This document shows positions 17,119-27,200 of a DNA stretch of 64,000 nt, piece by piece. Made by a program: the position numbers and the translations under genes. The DNA comes from Desulfovibrio sp. GTDB taxonomy: Bacteria; Desulfobacterota; Desulfovibrionia; Desulfovibrionales; Desulfovibrionaceae. The notes under the pieces were generated by a model that searched no databases, was not told the DNA's origin, and saw nothing but the letters and a program-made list of their open reading frames with translations. How positions within the stretch are numbered: the stretch's first letter is position 1; each line of letters opens with the position of its first letter. The stretch covers positions 124,001-188,000 of the forward strand of contig JALHJW010000002.1 in the NCBI GenBank assembly GCA_022839785.1, read 5' to 3'.

Positions 17119-19248
17119 CTAGGCTCCCTTCTTGCTGGCCGCGATGCCCGCCAGGGCATGCTGGGCCTGGATGGCGGTGATGGCGACGGTGTTCACGATG
17201 TCGGGCACGGTGCAGCCGCGCGAGAGATCGTTCACCGGCTTGTTCAGGCCCTGCAGCACCGGGCCGATGGCGATGGCGTTGGCAGCCCGCTGCACGGCCT
17301 TGTAGGTGTTGTTGCCCGTGTTGAGGTCCGGGAAGATGAAGACCGTGGCGCGGCCCGCCACCTGGGAGCCCGGCAGCTTGGTGCGGGCGACCTCAGGATC
17401 GTAGGCCGCGTCGTACTGCAGAGGGCCTTCCAGGGGCAGGTCGGAGGCCATCTTCCGGGCGATGGCCGTGGCCTCGCGCACCTTGTCCACTTCCTGTCCG
17501 GAGCCGGACTCGCCCGTGGAGTAGGAGAGCATGGCCACGCGCGGGTCCACGCCGAACTGGCGCGCGGTCTCGGCCGAGGCGATGGCGATCTCGGCGAGCT
17601 GCTGGGCGGTGGGGTTGGGGTTCACGGCGCAGTCGCCGAAGACCAGCACCCTGTCGGGCATGCACATCAGGAAGACCGAGGAAACCAGTGAGATGCCAGG
17701 CTGGGTCTTGATGATCTGCAACGCCGGACGGATGGTCTGGGCGGTGGTGGTGATCGAGCCGGAGACCATGCCGTCGGCCGCGCCCTGCTGGACCATCATG
17801 GTCCCGAAGTAGGTCGGGTCGGCCATGGCGTCGCGCGCGAGCTCGGGCGTCATGCCCTTGGCCTTGCGCATGTCCAGGAAGGCGTTCCAGTACTGCTCGT
17901 ACAGCTCGGAATTGACCGGATCGATGATCTGGGCCTGTTCAAGGGAAAGCCCCATCTGCCCCGCGCGGGCCAGGATCTTCTCCGGCTCGCCGATCACGGT
18001 CAGGTCCACGATGCCCCGGCGCAGCAGGATGTCCGAGGCCTGCAGGATGCGGTCCGAGGAGCCCTCGGGCAGCACGATGTGCCGCCTGTCCTCCTTGGCC
18101 TTCTCGATGAGGCTGTACTCGAACATCACCGGCGTGACCTTGGTGGACTTCTTGGCCGCGATGCGGTCGCGCAGCTCGTGGGTGTCCACGTTCTCCTCGA
18201 AGGAGCCGAGCGCCGTGGCGATCTTCTTCTGGTCCTCGGGGTCGATGCGGCCGTAGAGGTCCATGAGCACGCGCGTGGTCTTGTAGGTATGGCCTTCGGC
18301 GATGAGGATGGGCATGGGCACGCCCGTCCAGCCCTCCAGCAGGCGCTGGATGGACTGGGGCGGGCGGATGCCGCCGGTGAGCACGATGCCGGCGACCTCG
18401 GGGAAGGCGTGGGACTGCCGCGTGGCGAAGCAGGCCAGCAGGATGTCCGAGCGGTCCCCGGGGGTGATGACCAGGCAGTTCTTGGAGACGTACTCCAGGA
18501 AGTTGTTCACCTGCATGGCCGCCACCACGTAGTCGTTGATCTGCACGTCCAGGTGCTCGCGGCCGGAGATGGCCTCGGCCCCGAGCCATTTCTGCACGTC
18601 GTGCATGGTCGGCTTGCCCAGGGACGCCACCTCGGGGATGACGTAGGTCAGGCAGTCCTGATCGTGCATGTACTTGCAGCGGAGCCCCGTGAGGATCTCG
18701 TTCTTGTCCGGGGTCTCCGCGCGGTTGACGATGGTGGCCAGGATGTCCAGGCCCTTTTCCTTCAGGGTGTCGATGGCGATCTGGGTCTGGGCCACGATCT
18801 GCTTGGCCGTCTTGCCCTGGCCGTTGGCCACCAGGACGACCGGCGCGCCCAGGTTGGCCGCGATCTCCACGTTGATGTCGAACTCGAAGGCCGAGTCCCC
18901 GCCCACGAAGTCCGTGCCCTCGCACAGGATGAAGTCGAAGCGCGACTCCAGGGCCTTGTACTTGGCGAGGATGTTCTCCATGAGCAGGGCGTGCTCGCCC
19001 CGGTTGATGAGGTCGCGGGCCTGCTCCAGGGTGTAGGCGTAGGCGTCCTGATAGGTCTCGTTGAGGTAGAACTGGGAGAGGATCAGATTGGTGTCGTGAT
19101 CCCGTTTTCCTTCGGCCTGCCCGCTGATGATCGGCCGAAAGAAGCCCACGCGACGGATGTCGCGCATGAGCAGTTGCATGAGCCCCAGACAGACGGCGGA
19201 TTTGCCGCTACGGGGCTCGGTGTTGATGACATACAGGTTCTTGGCCAT
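17119..19248 (-). CDS. pta: Phosphate acetyltransferase, long three-domain form
   Basis: 709 residues. It converts acetyl-CoA and phosphate to acetyl phosphate, feeding AckA. Domains: a BioD-like P-loop domain (about 1-200, with NTEPRSGKSAVCLGL), a DRTGG domain (about 215-330, with ITPGDRSDILLACF), and the PTA catalytic domain (about 375-705, with VLPEGSSDRILQAS, DPTYFGTMMVQQG, MLSYSTGESGSG and the FPDLNTGN-x-xYK motif). This is the E. coli-like regulated form rather than the short catalytic form. A paralogue of the first two domains is encoded at 10965-12026. It lies immediately upstream of ackA. Confidence 0.97.
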   Translation of the reverse strand: MAKNLYVINTEPRSGKSAVCLGLMQLLMRDIRRVGFFRPIISGQAEGKRDHDTNLILSQFYLNETYQDAYAYTLEQARDLINRGEHALLMENILAKYKALESRFDFILCEGTDFVGGDSAFEFDINVEIAANLGAPVVLVANGQGKTAKQIVAQTQIAIDTLKEKGLDILATIVNRAETPDKNEILTGLRCKYMHDQDCLTYVIPEVASLGKPTMHDVQKWLGAEAISGREHLDVQINDYVVAAMQVNNFLEYVSKNCLVITPGDRSDILLACFATRQSHAFPEVAGIVLTGGIRPPQSIQRLLEGWTGVPMPILIAEGHTYKTTRVLMDLYGRIDPEDQKKIATALGSFEENVDTHELRDRIAAKKSTKVTPVMFEYSLIEKAKEDRRHIVLPEGSSDRILQASDILLRRGIVDLTVIGEPEKILARAGQMGLSLEQAQIIDPVNSELYEQYWNAFLDMRKAKGMTPELARDAMADPTYFGTMMVQQGAADGMVSGSITTTAQTIRPALQIIKTQPGISLVSSVFLMCMPDRVLVFGDCAVNPNPTAQQLAEIAIASAETARQFGVDPRVAMLSYSTGESGSGQEVDKVREATAIARKMASDLPLEGPLQYDAAYDPEVARTKLPGSQVAGRATVFIFPDLNTGNNTYKAVQRAANAIAIGPVLQGLNKPVNDLSRGCTVPDIVNTVAITAIQAQHALAGIAASKKGA

Positions 19249-19288
19249 GGGATACCTTCGTTGTTCGGGTTTCCGAACCGCCCGACGC

Positions 19289-20572
19289 CTAGAGCGATTC
19301 GGCGTACAACTCCACCACGTGCTTCACCGGGATGGAGGTCCCGCGCTTGGAGAGCATGTCCGCGATCTGCAGCATGCACGCCGGGCACGAGGTCGCCGCG
19401 ACCTTGGCCCCCGTCGCGGCGATGCTTTCGGCCTTCTTCAGGCCGATGGTCTCGGACAGCTTGTAATGCTTGAGGTTGAAGCTGCCGCCGCATCCGCAGC
19501 ACGAGGGGCCGCCGGGAAGCTCAGCCACCGTATACCCCGGATTGGCGGAAATGACAGCACGAGGTTGCGCAATCACGCCCAGGGAGTTCCGCAAATGGCA
19601 GGGATCGTGGTAGGCGGCCGCCACGGCGCCCTGCCGGGTCTCGGCGGGCTTCACCTTGAGCACGTCCGTGAGGAACTGGGAGACGTCCATGGCCTTGCCC
19701 GCCACGGAACGCGCCCGGCCCTTGTCCATCTCGTCCCCGTAGTATTTGGGCCAGAGCTTGGCGATGGTCGAGGTGCAGGTGGCGCAGGGCGTGATGATGT
19801 AGTCCCACTGGGCCTTGAAGAAGAGGTTCAGGTTCTGGCGGACCATCTCGTCGAAGGCCCCGGTCTCGCCGCTGGACAGCGCCGGGATGCCGCAGCAGGC
19901 CTGGTTGGCGGGCATGAACACGCCCACCCCGTGGTGTTTCAGGATCTTGAGCACGGCCTGGCCCACCTGCGGGAAGATCTTGTCCGTGACGCAGCCGGGG
20001 AAGAAGGCCACACGCAGGCCGGACGCGCCCGCCGGGGTGTCCAGCTTGGGCACGCTCTCGTGCAGGGGGGTGGAGGCCAGGGTCTTGAAGTGGCGGTCGG
20101 CGATGATGGGCGCGTTGAAGCGCGCGCAGGAGGTGCCGATGATGCCGTCCGCCTGCTTGGTCACCAGGCCCTGGAAGACCGAGCCCAGCTTGAGCAGGTT
20201 GTTCATCAGCTTGGGGTTGGTCAGGAGCTTCCTGAAGATCAGGCGCTGCGCCGGGGGCAGCCCCAGGTACCCGGCCAGGATGGCGCGGGCGCGCAGGAAG
20301 ATGTCCGTGACCTTGACGCCCGAGGGACAGTTGGCCTCGCAGGTGCCGCAGAGCAGGCAGCGCTGCAGCTTCTCGGACACGGCCTCGGGGTCCTTGACGA
20401 TTTCTTCGGAAAGCCCCGAGATGAGGGCAAGCTTGCCGCGCGTGACGTCGGTCTCGCGCCCGGTCTGGGCGAAGACCGGGCACTGCGCCTGGCACATGCC
20501 GCAGCGCATGCAGCCGGTCAACAGGTCGTCCAGCTCCTTGAGCATGGTCGCCAGTTTCTTGAGATCAGCCAT
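19289..20572 (-). CDS. D-lactate/glycolate dehydrogenase iron-sulfur subunit (GlcF-like)
   Basis: 427 residues. Two 4Fe-4S clusters sit near the N-terminus (CMRCGMCQAQCP at about 20-31 and CLLCGTCEANCP about 50 residues later). Two CCG modules follow: FFPGCVTDK...CCGIP and HDPCHLRNS...CCGCGGSFNLKHY. Electrons from the FAD subunit encoded just upstream pass through these clusters. I recall the orthologue as DVU3028 (Dld-II with DVU3027) and infer D-lactate as substrate from operon context. GAGAGGAG precedes the ATG. Confidence 0.9.
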   Translation of the reverse strand: MADLKKLATMLKELDDLLTGCMRCGMCQAQCPVFAQTGRETDVTRGKLALISGLSEEIVKDPEAVSEKLQRCLLCGTCEANCPSGVKVTDIFLRARAILAGYLGLPPAQRLIFRKLLTNPKLMNNLLKLGSVFQGLVTKQADGIIGTSCARFNAPIIADRHFKTLASTPLHESVPKLDTPAGASGLRVAFFPGCVTDKIFPQVGQAVLKILKHHGVGVFMPANQACCGIPALSSGETGAFDEMVRQNLNLFFKAQWDYIITPCATCTSTIAKLWPKYYGDEMDKGRARSVAGKAMDVSQFLTDVLKVKPAETRQGAVAAAYHDPCHLRNSLGVIAQPRAVISANPGYTVAELPGGPSCCGCGGSFNLKHYKLSETIGLKKAESIAATGAKVAATSCPACMLQIADMLSKRGTSIPVKHVVELYAESL

Positions 20573-20593
20573 GGTGTGTTCTCCTCTCCACGG

Positions 20594-21985
20594 TTAGCCC
20601 AGAAGGGGGCCGAGCAGCTTGCCGGGGTTGAGGATGCCCTTGGGATCGAGCACGCTCTTCATGCGACGCGAGTATTCGATGGTGGCGACGCCAAGCTCGT
20701 TCTTCATGTACTTGGACTTGGCCAGGCCGATGCCGTGCTCGCCCGAGAGCGTGCCGCCCAGGGCCAGGGCCTCGTCGAAGATCACGTCGATGGCTTCTTC
20801 CACACGCTTCCACTCGTCGTGGTCGCGCTTGTCCGTGAGGATGGTCGGGTGCAGGTTGCCGTCGCCCGCGTGGCCGAAGGTGCCGATGGTCAGGTTGTAC
20901 TTCTTGGCGATGCGGTCCAGGGCGGCCATCATGTCCGGGATCTTGGACCGGGGCACGGTGGCGTCCTCGAGCACGGTGGTGGGACGCACGCGGGCCAGGG
21001 CGGGCAGCGCGTCGCGGCGCGCCTGCCAGACGGCGTTGCGCTCGGCCGCGTCCTTGGCCACGCGGACGCTCTGCGCGTTGTGCTTCTTGCAGATGGCTTC
21101 GACCTTGGCGGCCTCGTCCTCGACCTGGGCGGCGTGGCCGTCCACCTCGATGAGCAGCATGGCGCCCGCGTCGACCGGCAGACCCGCCTTGCGGAAGTTC
21201 TCCACGGTGCGGATGGTGAAGTTGTCCATGAGTTCCAGGGTGGCGGGCACGATCTGGTTGGCGATGATGGCGGCCACGGCCTGGGAGGCGTCCATGACGT
21301 TGTTGAAGACGGCCATCATGGCCTTGAAGGCGGCCGGGGGCGGCACGAGCTTGAGGGTGAGCTTCTCGAACACGCCCAGCGTGCCCTCGGAGGCGATCAT
21401 CAGACCGGCCAGATTGTAGCCGGTGACGCACTTCACGGTCTTGCCGCCGGAACGCACCAGCTCGCCGTTCACGTCGAAGAAATCGACGCCCATGACGTAG
21501 TCCTTGGTCACGCCGTATTTCAGCGCGCGCAGGCCGCCCGCGTTCTCGGCCACGTTGCCGCCCAGGGTGGACACGGCCTGGGAGCCCGGATCGGGCGGAT
21601 AGAGCAGGCCCTTGGCGGCCACGGCGGCGGCGAACTTGGCGGTGATCACGCCGGGCTGGACCACGGCGTAGAGGTCCTCGGTGTTCAGCTCCAGAATCTT
21701 GTCGAGGGCCGTGGTCAGGATGACCACGCCGCCCGGATGCGGGATGGTGCCGCCCGAGAGGTTGGTGCCCGCGCCGCGCACGGTGACCTTGAAGCCGTTG
21801 TCGTTGCAGAACTTGACGGTCTTGCCCAGGGCCTCTGAGGTGGTCGGACGGACCACCACGGCGGGCTGGACCTGGTCGAGCACGGCCGCGTCGTAGGAGT
21901 AGGCGTGCAGATCGGTGGCGTCGGTGAGAACGTTGTCCTTGCCGACGAGGGTTTCGAATTCGGTGGCGAGGGCCTTGTTGGACAT
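20594..21985 (-). CDS. FAD-linked D-lactate/glycolate oxidase subunit (GlcD-like)
   Basis: 463 residues. It is a vanillyl-alcohol-oxidase-fold flavoprotein. The PCMH FAD-binding half has VRGAGTNLSGGTIPHPGGVV and PPDPGSQAVSTLGGNVAENAG (written here as separate short motifs PPDPGS and GGNVAENAGG). The C-terminal half has GTFGHAGDGNLHP and SGEHGIGLAKSKYM. It oxidises D-2-hydroxyacids, here probably D-lactate, to pyruvate and passes electrons to the GlcF-like subunit, 21 bases downstream. The start at 21985 has AAGGAGAG upstream. It is the first gene after the 317-base gap that follows the permease. Confidence 0.93.
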   Translation of the reverse strand: MSNKALATEFETLVGKDNVLTDATDLHAYSYDAAVLDQVQPAVVVRPTTSEALGKTVKFCNDNGFKVTVRGAGTNLSGGTIPHPGGVVILTTALDKILELNTEDLYAVVQPGVITAKFAAAVAAKGLLYPPDPGSQAVSTLGGNVAENAGGLRALKYGVTKDYVMGVDFFDVNGELVRSGGKTVKCVTGYNLAGLMIASEGTLGVFEKLTLKLVPPPAAFKAMMAVFNNVMDASQAVAAIIANQIVPATLELMDNFTIRTVENFRKAGLPVDAGAMLLIEVDGHAAQVEDEAAKVEAICKKHNAQSVRVAKDAAERNAVWQARRDALPALARVRPTTVLEDATVPRSKIPDMMAALDRIAKKYNLTIGTFGHAGDGNLHPTILTDKRDHDEWKRVEEAIDVIFDEALALGGTLSGEHGIGLAKSKYMKNELGVATIEYSRRMKSVLDPKGILNPGKLLGPLLG

Positions 21986-22302
21986 GATGGCTCTCCTTCT
22001 GTGTGACGTCTTTGGTGTTTATGCCGTTCCCGGCATGTGCTTCGGGTCCTTGGCGGACCTCCGCGTTCCTGTGGCCGTGTCCGTGTGCGGCGGCAGGAAC
22101 GGGGAGGTCCGGGGGCGATCCCCCGGACCGACCCTACCGCCTCGCGGCGGAAGTCCCGCGCCCAGGATCGCTGCAAGGCCGCGACCGCTCGCCCTGACTT
22201 CCGTTCCTGCCCACGCGGGCCGGCCCGTACGGGACGGTCTGCGGCGCAGGGACGTGCATCGGAACGAGCGGTCGCATCACGGCCTCACATATCCTGGCGT
22301 TG
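21986..22302 (-). other. 317-base intercistronic region, permease to glcD-like gene
   Basis: This region has no credible gene. It contains a perfect 10-bp stem at 22107-22130 (GGTCCGGGGG-CGAT-CCCCCGGACC) without a U-tract, and the ribosome site for the glcD-like gene at its end. The spacing is large for an operon, so an internal promoter or a processing site is possible, but none could be assigned. Confidence 0.5.
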
Positions 22303-24018
22303 CTAGAACAGCCCCGGGAAGAACACGAAGCTGAGCAGCGAGGCTGCGATGCCGACGTACAGGCCGTAGAGCACGAAGGGCCAGAACGTCTTCTTCAGGA
22401 TCGCGCCTTCCATGCCGGACAGGCCGACCACGGCGCACACCGCCACGATGTTGTGGATGCAGATCATGTTGCCCATGGCGCCGCCGGCCACCTGGGCCGC
22501 GACGATGATCTGCCTGGGCAGGTTCAGGTTGGTGGCCATGCCCCACTGGAACTCGGCGAAGAGCAGGTCCGACACGGTGTTCGAACCGGTGATGAACGCG
22601 CCGAGACCGCCCACGTAGGAGGCGAACATGGGCCAGGCCTGTCCCACCATGCCCGCCACCGCCTGGGCCAGGGCCAGGGGCATGGAGGGGTAGTGGTTGG
22701 GGTTCAGGGCCTCGTTGGCCACGCCCGAGCCGCGGAAGATGGAGACCAGGGCCACCGCGAAGAACAGGGCGATGGTCGGGTTCTTCATGCGGAGGAAGGA
22801 GTCCTTCCACGCGGCCTTGACTTTCTCGGCCTTCATGTTGTGCAGCCAGATGGTCATGACGGCCACGAGCATGAAGGGGATGGTGCCGGGCAGGTAGAGG
22901 TACTGGATCGAGGCGTTGACCTTGGCGTAGCCCAGGATGTCCTTGAAGTTGATGGCCTGCCCGGCGAGCATGCCCTTGAGGCCCAGTTCCGGGATGCGGG
23001 TCAGCACCAGGAAGAGGCCGATGAGCACGTAGGGCAGCCAGGCGCGGAACTGGCTCATGTGCGCCTTGAACGCGCAGCCTTCGCCGGCGGACACGGAACC
23101 GGTCCACTCCGGATCCCAGTCCTTCTGGGAGCCGAAGGTGAAGACGCCGTCGGTGGGCAGGCAGAAGCCCTGCTTGGCGCCCCAGACCACGATGCCCAGA
23201 CCCACCAGGCCGCCGATCAGGGACGGGAACTCGGGACCCACCATCCAGGCGAAGACGAGGTAGGGCACGGAGAAGGCGACGGCCGCGAAGACGCAGAATT
23301 TCCAGGCGCGGAAGCCCACGGCCCAGGAGCGGCTCGGGGAGAAGAAGCGGGTGATGAAGCCGAGCATGAAGATGGGCAGGATGATCGCCATGGGCACGTG
23401 GAACAGGGTCACCCACTGGCCGATCAGGGCGTTGAAGGTGTCCATGCTCGTGAAGTTGAGGCCCGGGACGCCCGAGGCCACGGCCTTGGCCACCAGTTCC
23501 TTGAGCGGGGTCAGACCCAGAATGATGGGCGTGCCCACCGCGCCGAAGGAGACGGGGAAGGAGTTGAAGACCAGACAGATGACCGCGGCGGCCAGGGGCG
23601 GGAAGCCCAGGGCCAGCAGCAGCGGGGCGGCCAGGGCGGCCGGGGTGCCGAAGCCCGCGGCGCCTTCGATGAAGGCCGCGAACAGGTAGCCGATGATGAT
23701 GGCCTGCACGCGCATGTCAGGGGAGATGCCCTGCATGCCGCACTGGATGGTCTCCATGCCTCCGGAATCCCGCAAGGTATAGAGGATGAGGATGGCGCCG
23801 AAAACGATGATCAGGATGCCGATGGCGCCGATGAAGCCCTGAACGGTCAGGGCGGCCAGGTAGCCGACAGGCAGCTGCCAGACGAAAAGGCCGGCCAGGG
23901 CCGTGGCCAGCCAGGCGAGCGGCATGGCTTTGGTGGCGGGCCAGCGCATGCCGACCATCAGCACGAGCGCCAGGGCGATCGGGATGATGGCCATGATTGC
24001 GAGAGTTCCGACAGGCAT
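22303..24018 (-). CDS. lctP: L-lactate permease family transporter
   Basis: 571 residues with about 13-14 hydrophobic segments spread over the whole length (for example IAIIPIALALVLMVG at the N-terminus). The LctP signatures are present: GFGTPAALAAPLLLALGFPP and FGAVGTPIILGLTPL, and toward the end GGLGAFITGSNTVSDLLF and MGNMICIHNIVAVCAVVGL. It imports lactate (and probably glycolate) by proton symport across the inner membrane. It lies between por and the D-lactate dehydrogenase genes, as in the recalled D. vulgaris operon. The start at 24018 has GGAGGGAAC directly upstream. Confidence 0.95.
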   Translation of the reverse strand: MPVGTLAIMAIIPIALALVLMVGMRWPATKAMPLAWLATALAGLFVWQLPVGYLAALTVQGFIGAIGILIIVFGAILILYTLRDSGGMETIQCGMQGISPDMRVQAIIIGYLFAAFIEGAAGFGTPAALAAPLLLALGFPPLAAAVICLVFNSFPVSFGAVGTPIILGLTPLKELVAKAVASGVPGLNFTSMDTFNALIGQWVTLFHVPMAIILPIFMLGFITRFFSPSRSWAVGFRAWKFCVFAAVAFSVPYLVFAWMVGPEFPSLIGGLVGLGIVVWGAKQGFCLPTDGVFTFGSQKDWDPEWTGSVSAGEGCAFKAHMSQFRAWLPYVLIGLFLVLTRIPELGLKGMLAGQAINFKDILGYAKVNASIQYLYLPGTIPFMLVAVMTIWLHNMKAEKVKAAWKDSFLRMKNPTIALFFAVALVSIFRGSGVANEALNPNHYPSMPLALAQAVAGMVGQAWPMFASYVGGLGAFITGSNTVSDLLFAEFQWGMATNLNLPRQIIVAAQVAGGAMGNMICIHNIVAVCAVVGLSGMEGAILKKTFWPFVLYGLYVGIAASLLSFVFFPGLF

Positions 24019-24162
24019 GTTCCCTCCGGGATGAACTCTTTAGGTTGGTATTCCGTGCGGACGAGATCCGAATCGCCCACACCCCTCGTCTCCTGCACCT
24101 CCGGCCCCTGTTCCTCCGGGACCGGACGTTCTGATTGGTCGGTCACTCACCTCCTTTCGATT

Positions 24163-24203
24163 TTAAAAAACTGGTGGCCGGGGCGGCTGGAGCCCCGGCC
24201 ACC
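24163..24203 (-). terminator. Terminator between por and the lactate permease gene
   Basis: On the minus strand the 12-bp stem GGTGGCCGGGGC / GCCCCGGCCACC with a 7-base loop is followed by AGTTTTTTAAAA. Because the downstream genes lack an obvious strong promoter, it is probably a partial terminator that keeps por transcripts in excess. Confidence 0.85.
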
Positions 24204-24214
24204 GTTCCCTTCCG

Positions 24215-27200
24215 CTAACCTCCCAGACCCGCGTCACACGGCTCGCCCCCGGCGGTGGGGCGGGAGTGCTCCGCAGTCTCGGTCAGCACGCACTGGGGCA
24301 GAGGGGCGGCCTCGCCTCCGGCGTAGGGGTTCTGTTCAGCCATCAGCGAGAGTATCCGCCAGCGCTCGTTGATCTCGCGCTCCACGGACTCGCGCAGCAG
24401 CTTGGCCTCTTCGGGCTTGGCCTTGGCCAGGATGGCGAAGCGGTTCTCGCCCGCCAGGAACTCCTGGATCTGGCCGTTGGGGGCCTTGGAGTCGAGGACC
24501 AGCGGGTTCTCGCCCGCCAGGCCGCGGCGCGGGTCGTAGCGGAAGAGCGGCCAGTAGCCGGTTTCCACGGCGACCTTGGTCTCCTCCTGCGTCTTGCCCA
24601 TGCCCTTCTTCAGGCCCTGGTTGATGCACGGGGCGTAGGCGATGATCAGGGACGGCCCCTTGTAGCTCTCGGCCTCGGCAAAGGCCTTGAGGAGCTGGTT
24701 CTTGTTGGCGCCCATGCCCACGGCGGCCACGTAGACGTAGCCGTAGGTCATGGCCATGCGGGCCAGATCCTTCTTGCGCACCTGCTTGCCCGAGGCGGCG
24801 AACTTGGCCACCGCGCCGGTCGGGGTCGCCTTGGAGGACTGGCCGCCGGTGTTGGAGTACACCTCGGTGTCCATGACCAGGATGTTGATGTCCTCGCCCG
24901 AGGCCAGGACGTGGTCCAGGCCGCCGTAGCCGATGTCGTAGGCCCAGCCGTCGCCGCCGAAGATCCACTGGGACTTCTTGGTGAAGAGGTCGGCCTGCGC
25001 GGCGATCTCGGCCACCAGGGCGTCGGAGGCGTACTTGGGCAGCAGGACCTTGAGCTTGTCGCCCGCGGCCTTGGAGAGGTCCGCGTCGTCCTTGCCCGCG
25101 AGCCAGGCCTTCATGGCCTCGGCGGCCTCGGGGGCGAGGTTCTTGGCCAGGGCCTCCTGCATCTGCTCAGCCAGCTTCTCGCGACGCTGGCGCATGCCCA
25201 CGGCGATGCCGAAGCCGAACTCGGCCGCGTCCTCGAACAGGGAGTTGCCCCAGGCCGGGCCGTGGCCGTTCTTGTTCACGCAGTACGGCGTGGAGGGAGC
25301 CGAGGCGCCCCAGATGGAGGAGCAGCCCGTGGCGTTGGCCACCACCATGCGCTCGCCGAAGAGCTGGGTGAGGACGCGCACGTAGGGCGTCTCGCCGCAG
25401 CCGGAGCAGGCGCCGGAGAACTCCAGCATGGCCTTCTGGAACTGGCTGCCCTTGACCGTGTTGCGGGAGAGCAGGGTGTCCTTGAGCGGGACGGCGAGGG
25501 CGAAGTCGTAGTTGGGGACCTGGGCCGGGGTCTGGGTGGCCAGGGGCTTCATGACCAGGGCCTTGTCCTTGGCCGGGCAGATGTCCGCGCAGTTGCCGCA
25601 ACCCATGCAGTCCAGGGCGTCCACCTGCATGCGGTACCGCAGCCCCTTCAGCTCCTTGCCCTTGGCCTCGACGGTCTCGAAGGCCGCGGGGGCCTTGGCC
25701 AGTTCGGCGTCGGAGGCCAGCACCGGCAGCAGGGCCGAGTGCGGGCAGACGAAGGAGCACTGGTTGCACTGGATGCAGTTGTCCTTGATCCACTCGGGGA
25801 CCAGGATGGCCACGCCGCGCTTCTCGTACTGGGCCGTGGCCGTGGGGAAGACGCCGTCCGGGGTGAAGGCCGAGACCGGCAGGGCGTCGCCCTTCTGGGC
25901 CAGCATGGGGCGCTGCACCTTGGTCACGAACTCGGGCTCGTTGTAGGCGGGGGCCGAAGCGGCGGCCGCGGAGGCCCAGGAGGCGGGATAGGTCACCTCG
26001 ATGAGGGCCTCGATGGCCTTGTCCACGGCGGCCACGTTCATGGCCACGATCTTGTCGCCCTTGGCGCCGTAGGCCTTCTTGATGGAGGCCTTGAGCATGG
26101 TCACGGCCTGCTCGAAGGGAATCACGCCCGCGAGCTTGAAGAAGGCCGTCTGCATGATCATGTTGATGCGGCCGCCCAGGCCCACTTCCTGCGCGATCTT
26201 GACCGCGTCGATGGTGTAGAACTTGAGCTTCTTGGTGGCGATGGTGCGCTTGAGGGAGCCGGGCAGCTTCTCCTCCATGTCGGCCAGCGACCAGGGGGAG
26301 TTGAGCACGAAGGTGCCGCCCTGCTTGGCGTCGTCGATCAGGTCGTACTGGTTGACGTAGGCCGGGTTGTGGCAGGCCACGTAGTCCGCCGCGTTGACCA
26401 GATAGGTGGACTTGATGGGCGAGGCGCCGAAGCGCAGGTGCGAGATGGTGATGCCGCCGGACTTCTTGGAATCGTAGGCGAAGTAGGCCTGTACGAAGAG
26501 GTCGGTGGCGTCGCCGATGATCTTGATGGCTTCCTTGTTCGCGCCCACGGTGCCGTCCGCGCCCAGGCCCCAGAACTTGCACTGGATGGTGCCGGCCGGG
26601 GTGGTGTCGGGGAAAGAGGCGTCCACGGGCAGGGAGGAGCCGGTCACGTCGTCCTCGATGCCCACCACGAAGTGGTTCTTGGGCTTGGCGGCGGCCATGT
26701 TGTCGTACACGGCCTTGACCATGGCCGGGGTGAATTCCTTGGAGCCGAGGCCGTAGCGGCCGGCCAGGAAGCGCACCGCGCCGAAGCCCTGCTCCAGGGC
26801 CGAGGCGCAGACGTCGAGGTAGAGCGGGTCGCCGGTGGCGCCGGGCTCCTTGGTGCGGTCGAGCACCGTGACGGTCTTGGCGGTCTTGGGCAGAGCCGCG
26901 AAGAGGGCCGCGGCGTCGAAGGGACGGTAGAGGCGGACCTTGATCAGGCCGACCTTCTCGCCCTTGGCCGTGAGGTGGTTGATGACCTCCTCGATGGCCT
27001 CGCAGCCGCTGCCCATGCAGACGATGACGCGCTCGGCGTCGGCCGCGCCCACGTAGTCGAAGAGCTTGTAGCTGCGGCCGGTGAGCTTGCCGACCTTCTC
27101 CATGTAGGCGGAGACGATGGCCGGGATCTTGGCGTAGTAGGCGTTGGCGGCTTCACGGCCCTGGAAGTAGATGTCCGGGTTCTGGGCGGTGCCACGGATG

